In this document: piece after piece, positions 51,873 through 58,728 of the stretch
Numbering within the stretch: the stretch's first letter is position 1
Layout: every line of letters begins with the position of its first letter
From: Comamonadaceae bacterium
Lineage (GTDB): Bacteria; Pseudomonadota; Gammaproteobacteria; Burkholderiales; Rhodocyclaceae
Direction: 5' to 3'
DNA length: 62,988 bases
NCBI GenBank assembly: GCA_029255645.1
Contig: JANLJE010000025.1
Location: 1 to 62,988, forward strand
Notes under the pieces: generated by a model
What the model was told of the DNA's origin: nothing
Database searches by the model: none
What the model saw: only the letters and a program-made list of their open reading frames with translations
Position numbers and translations under genes: made by a program

Positions 51873-53162
51873 TTACAATGCCCGCGCGATGGGAAGCTCC
51901 TCCCAACTCGTCGTGTAGGCCGGCGACAGACTGCCTTGATTCATCACCCATGGACCGCTCGCCGCTCGAACCGCCGCGGAGCGCAACGCGCCTCTTCCGA
52001 ACCGGGCGTTGATCGCGTCCATCGCGCTCATGAGTCGCACGGCCCTCTCGCGAGCCTCGTCGTCCGTGAAGAGGTCTCCCGGAGCCTTATCGGCGGGCAC
52101 TATCTCCGAGAGCACCACGCCCGCCTTCGCGTAGGCGAATCCCGGCCGATAGATTCCGCGGACGCCACGAGCGGCCAGTCCGACGATTCTTCTCTCGTCC
52201 GAGGAATGCTCTCCCAAGGGTAGCGCGAGCGAGCCGGAATACCACGGGTCTTTGTCGGAGAACGGACTCGTTCTGGCGAACACCGTAATCAGCGCGGCGA
52301 CGGAGTTCTGCGCTCGAAGCTTCCCGGCAGCCCGGCTCGCGTGATGCGCGATGGCGTCAGTGAGGTCGCCGATCTTGTGGACGCGCGAGCCGAAGGACCG
52401 CGTGACCGCGATTTGTCTTTTGTCCGGAAGCACCTCCTCCAAAGCGAGACAGGACGTCCCCGCGAGTTCTCGCACTGTTCGCTCCAGCACGACGGAGAAC
52501 CTGGAACGAATCATCGCAGGGTCGGCGTTGCGCAGATCCCGCGCAGAGCGGATTCCCTTCTGCGTCAGGCGATGAGCTATCCTGCGCCCGACGCCCCAGA
52601 CCTCCTCGACAGGAATGCGGCCGAGAAGCTCGTCAAGTTCCGGCGAATCCGGACGTCGAATGACGCAGACACCATCGGTTCCGGCCAACCCCTTCTTCGC
52701 GCAGAAGTTGGCGAGCTTCGCCAGCGTCTTGGTCGGCCCAAACCCGACGCAGACGGCGAGTCCCAGCCACTCCGCCACCCTTCTTCTGACGGCCGCGCCG
52801 AACGTCTCCGGATCGGTCAGCAGGTCGAAGCCGGAAAAGTCGAGAAACGACTCGTCTATCGAATACACCTCGATGCCCGGGGCAAACCCCCTGAGAATCT
52901 CGACGACCCTGTTGGACAGGTCGGCGTAGAGAGCGTAGTTGCTGGACAGCGCTCGAACACCGGCCCGCTCCGCCTCGGCCCTGATCTTGAACCACGGCGC
53001 TCCCATGGCGATCCCGAGTTCCTTCGCTTCCGCGCTGCGCGCGACGACGCACCCGTCGTTGTTGGACAGAACCACAACCGGCACTCCGGCCAGACGAGGA
53101 TCGAAGAGCTTCTCGCAGGACGCGTAGAAGTTGTTGCAGTCGACCAGGGCGAAGAGCCTCAT
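51873..53162 (-). CDS. umuC: Y-family DNA polymerase V catalytic subunit UmuC
   Basis: A 429-residue translesion polymerase. It opens MRLFALVDCNNFYASCEKLFDP, with catalytic acidic residues also in YSIDESFLDFSGFD. HhH (WGVGRRIAHRLTQKG) and little-finger domains and the C-terminal UmuC-specific tail follow. The ATG at 53162 overlaps the umuD stop (ATGA). Codon use is less GC3-biased than the flanking core genes, which suggests acquisition, and mobile-element relics flank the cassette. Confidence 0.94.
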   Translation of the reverse strand: MRLFALVDCNNFYASCEKLFDPRLAGVPVVVLSNNDGCVVARSAEAKELGIAMGAPWFKIRAEAERAGVRALSSNYALYADLSNRVVEILRGFAPGIEVYSIDESFLDFSGFDLLTDPETFGAAVRRRVAEWLGLAVCVGFGPTKTLAKLANFCAKKGLAGTDGVCVIRRPDSPELDELLGRIPVEEVWGVGRRIAHRLTQKGIRSARDLRNADPAMIRSRFSVVLERTVRELAGTSCLALEEVLPDKRQIAVTRSFGSRVHKIGDLTDAIAHHASRAAGKLRAQNSVAALITVFARTSPFSDKDPWYSGSLALPLGEHSSDERRIVGLAARGVRGIYRPGFAYAKAGVVLSEIVPADKAPGDLFTDDEARERAVRLMSAMDAINARFGRGALRSAAVRAASGPWVMNQGSLSPAYTTSWEELPIARAL

Positions 53163-53593
53163 GCCGGAATCCTCCTGAACACTCCGACGACCACTCCCCA
53201 AACGGACATCTCTCCGTCCTCACGAGCTTCGATGGCCGGATAGGCCGGATTCTCGGCGACGAGCGCGACATGTCCGTTCCGGACGCGCAAGCGCTTGACC
53301 AGACGCTCGCCGTCTACAAACGCCACGACGACGCTTCCGTCGCGAGGGCGGACGCTCCGATCGACCACCAGCACGTCTCCGTCGAAAATCCTCGCGCCCT
53401 CCATGCTGTCCCCCGCCACAGGAAAGAAGAAGGTCGACACCGGATTTCGCACCAGATACTCGTTGAGATCCAGCCGGCGGTCCTCGTAGTCAGCGGCCGG
53501 CGAGGGAAATCCGGCCGAGACTTTGACCGCCGCGAGAGGAAGCGGTAGACGCAAAGGCTCGGGGTCCGCCAGGAGCATGGGTTCGAGAGGCAT
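53159..53593 (-). CDS. umuD: Error-prone repair protein UmuD
   Basis: A 144-residue S24 LexA-like autoprotease. The self-cleavage site is A27-G28 (KVSAGFPSP). The catalytic dyad is S63 in VAGDSMEGA and K100 in LVKRLRV. RecA filaments trigger cleavage to UmuD', the form that joins UmuC in Pol V. A LexA box lies just upstream, and umuC overlaps its stop. Confidence 0.94.
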   Translation of the reverse strand: MPLEPMLLADPEPLRLPLPLAAVKVSAGFPSPAADYEDRRLDLNEYLVRNPVSTFFFPVAGDSMEGARIFDGDVLVVDRSVRPRDGSVVVAFVDGERLVKRLRVRNGHVALVAENPAYPAIEAREDGEMSVWGVVVGVFRRIPA

Positions 53594-53611
53594 GAGATGG
53601 ATGCGCTAAAA

Positions 53612-53631
53612 TACTGTAAGGATTTACAGTA
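53612..53631 (-). promoter_or_regulatory. LexA (SOS) box upstream of umuDC
   Basis: CTGT (53614-53617), eight bases, then ACAG (53626-53629) is a perfect proteobacterial LexA core. The flanking TA pairs extend the symmetry to 20 bp. It is about 20 bp upstream of the umuD ATG and overlaps AT-rich promoter-like sequence (TATTAT, TATTTT), so LexA binding would block transcription until DNA damage. Confidence 0.85.
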
Positions 53632-53708
53632 TAATACGATCGGTGAGCCTGTGGAGGAGCGTCGTCGAATCGTTTCCAGGTATCGAAGATGCCCTTCGAA
53701 GAGGTAGA

Positions 53709-53760
53709 CCTGAATCCCTGTCCTCACACCACAGAACATGTCTAACACATTGATGTAATG
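53709..53760. repeat. IS-end scar, copy 1
   Basis: This 52-bp stretch matches 57259-57310 at about 83% by eye, starting with CCTGAATCC and ending TTGATGTAATG. Copy 2 truncates two genes, so this is probably a solitary end of a lost insertion sequence. Confidence 0.6.
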
Positions 53761-53792
53761 ATCCTGTTTCCGGCTGTTGAGATCAGGAAGCG

Positions 53793-53871
53793 GTGCTGAC
53801 GCAGGCCCTGCAGGCCATGGTGATGGACACGCCGGGCGGTCGAATCCATGTGCGCTGGGGCCCCACGGCCA
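53793..53871 (+). pseudogene. Possible transposase N-terminal fragment
   Basis: A plus-strand frame encodes V-L-T-Q-A-L-Q-A-M-V-M-D-T-P-G-G-R-I-H-V-R-W, which resembles the first residues of a DDE transposase group (M-D-T-P-G-G-R-F-H-V-x-W-D). It breaks off at about 53871. Only about 25 residues are left, so the call is tentative. Confidence 0.35.
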
Positions 53872-53890
53872 GGACCCGCCAGAGCCGCTC

Positions 53891-53919
53891 GCATCGACGG
53901 GGTAACGGCCGGATTCAGG
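53891..53919. repeat. 29-bp direct repeat, copy 1
   Basis: Exact 29-bp match to 54724-54752, same orientation. It begins GCATCGACGGGG and ends GGATTCAGG. The two copies bracket the parDE module. Confidence 0.85.
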
Positions 53920-53944
53920 ATCAGAGATTCAAGTGGGTTTTTCG

Positions 53945-54250
53945 TCAGGAGCGATTTTTTTCAGCGAACTGTGCTTCGAGGTCCATCGCGCCATGCAGCA
54001 CCCGGACGATCCGCACCAGACCAGGCTCCTCGAAGAAAAACACGAGGTAGTTGCCATAGGCGCATGAGCGCAGGCCTTTGCCGAGCTCCGGCCGTGGCCG
54101 GTAGGCTTGGGGTGCTTCCGTGATCTTGCGACACTGCCGGCGCAGTTCCCGGACGAAAGTCATCGCCCGGCGCGGATTGTCTTGAGCGATGTAGTCACCG
54201 ATGGTTTCAAGATCCGACTCGGCCTGCGGTAAAAACTCCAGCCGCGTCAC
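53945..54250 (-). CDS. parE: Toxin of ParE/RelE superfamily
   Basis: A 101-residue toxin. It opens TRLEFLPQAESDLETIGDYIAQDNPRRA, the usual strand and two-helix start of ParE, and ends in strands with LVFFFEEPGLVRIVRVLHGAMDL. ParE proteins inhibit DNA gyrase; RelE relatives cut mRNA, and sequence favours ParE. The start overlaps the antitoxin stop by 4 bp. Confidence 0.85.
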   Translation of the reverse strand: MTRLEFLPQAESDLETIGDYIAQDNPRRAMTFVRELRRQCRKITEAPQAYRPRPELGKGLRSCAYGNYLVFFFEEPGLVRIVRVLHGAMDLEAQFAEKNRS

Positions 54251-54510
54251 ACCTCTTGCTCAGCCATGGCGAGATACTTCGCCTCCAGACGATCAAAGAC
54301 CTCATCGGCAGGAATGTCCGGCCCGCTGGCCAGGCCCACCGCCATCGCCTCGCGCAGGGCCTGCAGCTTGGCGGCTTGTTCGGCTTCGCGCTCTTCAAGC
54401 AGGCGTAGTCCGGCCCGGACTACCTCGCTGGCGTTGTTGAAGCGGCCAGAGTCGACCTGCTGGCGGATGAAGGTTTCGAAGTGGGCGCTGAGAGCAACAC
54501 TGGTCGGCAT
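54247..54510 (-). CDS. parD: Antitoxin ParD (CopG/RHH type)
   Basis: An 87-residue antitoxin. The N-terminal ribbon-helix-helix is visible (TSVALSAHFETFIRQQVDSGRFNNASEVVRAGLRLLEERE). The C-terminal tail would wrap the toxin. The ATG at 54510 follows an AGGAG by about 8-9 bp; a GTG one codon upstream is an alternative. It probably represses its own promoter through the palindrome at 54530. Confidence 0.88.
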   Translation of the reverse strand: MPTSVALSAHFETFIRQQVDSGRFNNASEVVRAGLRLLEEREAEQAAKLQALREAMAVGLASGPDIPADEVFDRLEAKYLAMAEQEV

Positions 54511-54529
54511 CACAGTCTCTCCTGATGAC

Positions 54530-54544
54530 TAATAACAGTTATTA
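54530..54544 (-). promoter_or_regulatory. Palindromic operator upstream of parDE
   Basis: TAATAACAGTTATTA is a perfect 15-bp palindrome around a central base, about 20 bp before the parD start. Its symmetry and AT content fit autoregulation by a ribbon-helix-helix antitoxin. Binding is inferred. Confidence 0.65.
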
Positions 54545-54690
54545 AACTCAGCCCCCAAGCCCTTGTCAACTCGTGGTTTCGACCGATGCCGTGTGCCGGT
54601 GGCGGCCACTTCCGCGGCGCTCATACCCGTCGTGCCGCGCCAGCATGGCCAGCCCAGCAATCAGGATGCTGTGCTGGTTAAAAAATCATA
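54545..54690. other. Non-coding stretch between parDE and the terminator
   Basis: No gene or recognisable remnant is seen on either strand. Upstream lies the parDE operator and downstream a terminator hairpin, the second 29-bp repeat and the IS701 relic. Confidence 0.4.
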
Positions 54691-54691
54691 G

Positions 54692-54716
54692 AAGCCGCTT
54701 TTCGTGGCTTTTTTCA
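54692..54716 (+). terminator. Intrinsic terminator
   Basis: A 7-bp stem (54692-54698 with 54704-54710, one G-U pair) and a TTTTC loop are followed by TTTT. It would end a plus-strand transcript, but no intact plus-strand gene lies just upstream, so it has probably been left behind by a lost gene. Confidence 0.6.
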
Positions 54717-54723
54717 GTGCGCT

Positions 54724-54752
54724 GCATCGACGGGGTAACGGCCGGATTCAGG
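54724..54752. repeat. 29-bp direct repeat, copy 2
   Basis: Exact copy of 53891-53919, 833 bp away, in the same orientation. The flanks outside the 29 bp do not match. Confidence 0.85.
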
Positions 54753-54844
54753 TTGATTCGGTCAGGCCGTCGCCGCGTGACGGACCGCCACTTTCGTTTG
54801 CCCCTGTTGCCCGGCTTGCCACCGATCATAAGCAATCTGGCCCT

Positions 54845-55750
54845 TCAGCCAGCTTTCCGCACTCGGGCCGTCGAGCCACGCCTCCAGGCGCAAGGCGAGA
54901 TCGACGCTGATACCGGCCTGGGCAGCTTGTGTCGCAGGATGTCGATCAGGTCGTGGCAGGAGAGCATGCCGGCAGTGATCTTGCGATGCGCCAGGCGCTC
55001 TTTGGCGAGAAACATCAGGGCAAGCGGGTTCTCCAGATAGATCCCCTGATCGGCATGAATCTCGGCAAGAAAAGTCTCGCCCTCGTCATCCAGTTCGTTC
55101 AACAACCACGGCAGATGGCCATAACCGGCGTCGAATACGACATGGCTGTAATGCAGCCCCTCGCGCCACAGGCGCAACAACAAATCCAGGGCGATTTGAC
55201 CCTTGGTTCGGAATTCCAGAGACTGCGGTATCCCCGCTTCCCGACAGCGTTCTGGGTCATCAAACCAGTGCTCGGGCACGAACAGCTCACCATCGACCAA
55301 GGCGCGATCCCGCACCAAGGCAGCGAAGACGCCCACCGGGCTGTTCTCGGTCTTGCCCAGACGGCCGTTCCATTGGCGTGCCACGCCAACGGACTTCTCG
55401 CCTTTCTTGGCAAAGGCGGATTCATCAAAAACCAGGGCCGCGCTGTGGCCGAACTGGCTATTGGCATCGACGATCAGTTGTTGCCTGACCTCAGCACGTG
55501 ACCAGCTAGATTCGCTCAACATGTGGTGCAGGCGCTGATAGTGGCTGCCCGCCACCGGTTCGGCCATCTGCTCCATGTTGCGCCGATCGCACTGAAACAG
55601 GCCATGCAGGTAGCGTTTGGCGGACTCCTCAACCGAGCGGGTCCGACGTTGAAAACAGGGCAGGTAGGGGCGGAAGTGGTCGTCAAAGTGGGCAAGCGCC
55701 GAGCGGACCAGTTCGTTGATGCGTTTGGAATATTGAGGCCGACATGGTAA
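54845..55750 (-). pseudogene. IS701-type transposase, internally deleted
   Basis: The frame opens without a start codon after a stop at 55751 and reads Q-Y-S-K-R-I-N-E-L-V-R-S-A-L-A-H-F-D-D-H, the normal IS701 N-terminus. It continues through the DDE motifs D-E-S-A-F-A-K-K-G-E-K-S-V-G-V-A-R-Q-W and V-F-D-A-G-Y-G. At I-Y-L-E-N-P it jumps to L-A-L-M-F-L-A-K-E-R-L-A-H-R-K-I-T, which belongs near the C-terminus. Roughly 130 residues with the catalytic Glu are missing. The last residues also differ from the family. Not functional. Confidence 0.75.
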
Positions 55751-55842
55751 TCAAAAGCCTCATTAAATTCATTTAAAACATAGACTTGCATTCTAACGCA
55801 TGACGGCTTCCGATGGCTTGGGGGTAATCTGACAAAGTAGAA

Positions 55843-56889
55843 TTAGTCAGCCCCTCGGGAAAATTGCCGGGCGACGAAAGACCAAATCATCCGTGAGGCA
55901 TCCGGGCCTTGGGGATCACTATAAGAATGTCCAGCAGCGCCACCACTCCAGGCATGGCCAAGGCGGTCCACGGCACAAAGCGTAGCGATCAGCCGACCAT
56001 TTTTTCGATAATCGGTGATGGTCGCGGCATAGCGATTGCCCCGCTGCACCCGGCGGGGTTTGCTCGCTTTAGCGCCAACCCGCTCACCCCACCGCGCGGC
56101 TGCTTCAGCACCATTCACTGGCGCCACCACGTGGTCTGCCGCGCCATGAATGACCAATAGTGCAGGCAGCCTCACCGTGGAGGAAATTGTCGGCAGCGGC
56201 GACGTTGTCACGCTTTGTCCGAACATGGCCTTGAGGGCGCTGGCCGACGAATGTGCAACACCCGGTGCGATGCCCGAATGCATGGCGATGGCCCGAAAGC
56301 GCTCCGGATGCTGCGTCGCCAGCAGCACGGCCATGCCGGCCCCGGCGGAAATTCCCGCCAGGGCAACCCGCTGGCGGTCCACCGCTTGCGACAGGCAAAC
56401 CTGCTCGATGGCCGCATTGATCGAATGGGTTTCGGCTTGTGCCCGGCCCGATCGGGTGTCGTACCAATTCCAGCAGCCCTGCACATTCGACAGGCGATCC
56501 TGCTCGGGATAGAGCACGAAAAAGCGCTCCCGGGCCGCGATCCTGTTCATCCGGCTGCTGGCGGCCAGGGCATCGGCATCCTGCTGACAGCCATGCAGCA
56601 TGACCAGCAAGGGGAGACGCTCGTTGCGCCGAACGCCGGGCGGCTTGTACAGCCGATAACGGCGAGGGCCGGCCGTGCCGATGGCGATCCCCGTCGTCCA
56701 ATTGGCCGACGGGGCCGCGACCTTTTTACCCATCACCTTTTTTCCGGATACCGACGGGACCATCATCGGCGCGACCCGCAAACCCTCCTTGACCGCCTTG
56801 GTACCGACGCGCATTGCCGTCCGCGTCATTGTCTTCAACACGCGCTGGAAGGATCGGCTCCAGGCCGTTTTTCGTACCCGCCTTGCCAT
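55843..56889 (-). CDS. PHB depolymerase family esterase
   Basis: A 348-residue alpha/beta hydrolase. The lipase box is G-I-S181-A-G; the acid is D252 (HGAADHVVAP) and the base H312 (DRLGHAWSGG). The oxyanion segment V-M-L-H-G-C-Q-Q-D-A is typical of the PHB depolymerase/feruloyl esterase group. The basic N-terminus (about 1-60) lacks a signal peptide, so it is probably cytoplasmic or granule-associated. The substrate is likely a short-chain polyester or ester. Confidence 0.88.
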   Translation of the reverse strand: MARRVRKTAWSRSFQRVLKTMTRTAMRVGTKAVKEGLRVAPMMVPSVSGKKVMGKKVAAPSANWTTGIAIGTAGPRRYRLYKPPGVRRNERLPLLVMLHGCQQDADALAASSRMNRIAARERFFVLYPEQDRLSNVQGCWNWYDTRSGRAQAETHSINAAIEQVCLSQAVDRQRVALAGISAGAGMAVLLATQHPERFRAIAMHSGIAPGVAHSSASALKAMFGQSVTTSPLPTISSTVRLPALLVIHGAADHVVAPVNGAEAAARWGERVGAKASKPRRVQRGNRYAATITDYRKNGRLIATLCAVDRLGHAWSGGAAGHSYSDPQGPDASRMIWSFVARQFSRGAD

Positions 56890-57099
56890 GGTTTATCCCT
56901 CACGCTGGTTCGATTTAACCCTCGATTATTGGGCCAAGCGCTTGTCGTCTCCGTCGGCTCCCGAATATTTACAGGATCACTCCGCTATGGGTGCCAGGGC
57001 ACCGAACACCGGATGCAGCGGACCTAATCTCTTCGGCTCAGTAGTCGATTGCATTTTCGGCACAGACCCCCGCCATCAACTCACGCTCAGGAGCAAACC
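56890..57099. other. Divergent gap between esterase and csbD remnant
   Basis: 210 bp with no gene recognised. An AGGAG Shine-Dalgarno for the CsbD frame lies at its right end. Confidence 0.4.
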
Positions 57100-57303
57100 A
57101 TGAACAAGGATCAAGTCAAGGGTCATCTTAAAGAAGCCACCGGCAAAGTCAAGGAAGTCGCCGGCAAGCTGGTCGGTAACGACGAGCTGGAACTGAAAGG
57201 AAAGATTGAAAAAACCGGTGGCAAGGCCCAGGCCACCTACGGCAATTTGAAAGAAGACCCTGAATCCATGTCCTCACCCCAAAAAACGATTCTAACGCAT
57301 TGA
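57100..57303 (+). pseudogene. CsbD family stress protein, 3' end replaced
   Basis: Residues 1-52 are a clear CsbD protein (MNKDQVKGHLKEATGKVKEV, then L-V-G-N-D-E-L-E-L-K-G-K). At Y-G-N-L-K-E-D the frame enters the IS-end scar and ends with P-E-S-M-S-S-P-Q-K-T-I-L-T-H, instead of the usual short charged tail. It is 67 residues, close to normal length, so the protein could still be made and fold. Confidence 0.75.
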
Positions 57304-57310
57304 TATAATG
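57259..57310. repeat. IS-end scar, copy 2, at a gene-gene junction
   Basis: Homologous to 53709-53760. A 12-bp core, ATTCTAACGCAT (57289-57300), also occurs exactly at 55790-55801, next to the IS701 relic. Here the scar joins the truncated csbD to the truncated HlyD-like gene. Confidence 0.65.
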
Positions 57311-57314
57311 GTAT

Positions 57315-57752
57315 AATTTCGCTTTTGACTCCTTCACCCAACTGACCCTGCCGCGCTTTGAAGTCAAACAGCCCCGCCGGCCACCACTCGCGCCAGCCCT
57401 CGGCCACCTCCTCGGGCGCCTCGGCCAGCGTCGCCGCGTCCGGCGCGAACCAGCCGCCGCCCCCTTCCGGCGGATGCGGCAGATGCGCCGCCACCCAAGG
57501 CCAGGCGCGTTTCAGCCAGAGCAGGTAGGGACTATCCTCCCCCGCCTTGGCAAGGCCGGAAACCGTGAGCAGACGGCCGTCGGCGGCAAACACCAGCGCC
57601 TGGCGGAACGGCAGGGCGGCGTAACTGTCGTTGGCCATGGAAAAGCCCAGTTCCGCCAGGGTTTCCGCGGCACGGGCGCGGGATTCGAGTTCGGCCGCCA
57701 AGGCGGACAGTTTCATGGGCATGACGGGGAGCTTTCGGGAATCAAACGACAA
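57315..57752 (-). pseudogene. N-terminal fragment of second HlyD-like secretion protein
   Basis: About 145 residues from a minus-strand start near 57752 (M-K-L-S-A-L-A-A-E-L-E-S-R-A-R-A-A-E, then L-P-F-R-Q-A-L-V-F, then L-L-W-L-K-R-A-W-P-W). This resembles the N-terminal part of large HlyD-type adaptors found next to TolC and adaptor genes in adhesin secretion loci. The frame runs into the IS-end scar at about 57315, so the lipoyl and membrane-fusion domains are lost. The family call is from memory of this segment and less certain than its broken state. Confidence 0.55.
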
Positions 57753-57818
57753 AACACGCGGTCAGCACGGCACGCCGCCATAACTTTGCAACCATGAGGA
57801 CCCAAGACACCCCGCCCT

Positions 57819-58721
57819 TCACTTGATCTTGAACCGCGCAATCCCACTCATTCCCGCCAGCAGTTCCGGCGGCGCCCCATCCAGGCGGGCTTCCAGTTCG
57901 ATAGTCTGGGCCACCGCGTCCACCCGGGCGTTGATGGCCGTCACCTTGGCCGGGTAGGTCCGCCCGGTTTCGTTGATCGTCACCTCGAAGGGAGTGCCTT
58001 CGCGCAACTGCCGCAGCCAGCGCGAGGGCACGTTGAGACGCAGCTTGAGCGGCCCGTCGCTGACCATTTCCACCAGCGGTGTGCCGATGCTGACGCCCTG
58101 GTACGGCTTGACGTAGATTTTCACCACCCGCCCGGCAAACGGCGCGGCCACCGTGCACTGGGCCAGTTGCGCCTGGGAGAGCGCGATGGCCGCCCGGAAC
58201 TTGTCGGCCTCGGCAGCGGCGAGCGACACTTCCACGTCCCCGGCCGCATCCAGCTTGCGCAGCCGTTCCTTGGCGCCCAGACTTTCCCTGGCCGCGGCAA
58301 ATTCGGCCCGGGCCATGTTCAGCCGCGCCGCGGCTTCGCTACAGTCGAAGGACACCACCGGCTTACCCTTTTCCACCCGGGCGCCGAGCTGGGCTTGCAG
58401 ACGGGCAATGCGCCCCGTCATCTGGGCGACCAGGGTGGTTTCCAGTTCCGGACTCAACAGCACCCGGATCGCATTCGGGTCCTCGGCGGCGGCTGCCGGG
58501 GCTGGGGCTGGGGCTGGGGCTGGGGCTGGGGCCGGGGCCGGGGCCGGGGCCGGGGCCGGGGCCGGGGCGCGATTGCCCGCCGGGGCCGGGGCACGGCTAC
58601 CCGCCGGCGGCACGGGATTCTGGGCCAGGGCAGGCGATGCCAGGCCATTCGACAACATGCCTGCCAGCACACCCGCCAGCAGGCGGGCCGCCGGTCGATC
58701 CGACCAAACGATATGTTTCAT
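57819..58721 (-). CDS. HlyD/RND-type periplasmic adaptor subunit
   Basis: About 300 residues. A signal peptide ends near residue 35 (SPALA), followed by a Pro-Ala repeat linker (about 45-78) coded by a 6-bp tandem repeat. Then come lipoyl/barrel segments (VLLSPELETTLVAQMTGRIARLQAQLGARVEKGKPVVSFD-type hairpin), a short coiled coil and a beta barrel (CTVAAPFAGRVVKIYV...). It would bridge an inner-membrane transporter and the TolC protein. A TTG at 58727 closer to a GGAGGG is an alternative start. Confidence 0.85.
   Translation of the reverse strand: MKHIVWSDRPAARLLAGVLAGMLSNGLASPALAQNPVPPAGSRAPAPAGNRAPAPAPAPAPAPAPAPAPAPAPAPAAAAEDPNAIRVLLSPELETTLVAQMTGRIARLQAQLGARVEKGKPVVSFDCSEAAARLNMARAEFAAARESLGAKERLRKLDAAGDVEVSLAAAEADKFRAAIALSQAQLAQCTVAAPFAGRVVKIYVKPYQGVSIGTPLVEMVSDGPLKLRLNVPSRWLRQLREGTPFEVTINETGRTYPAKVTAINARVDAVAQTIELEARLDGAPPELLAGMSGIARFKIK
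58498..58568. repeat. 6-bp tandem repeat encoding Ala-Pro linker
   Basis: About twelve GGGGCT or GGGGCC units in a row within the adaptor gene (minus-strand reading AGCCCC/GGCCCC). The repeat is in frame, so slippage changes linker length by two residues per unit. Confidence 0.9.
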
Positions 58722-58728
58722 GGACAAC

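Noticed and set aside
58498-58568. Possible CRISPR or intergenic repeat
   Set aside because: It is a 6-bp in-frame coding repeat for Ala-Pro.
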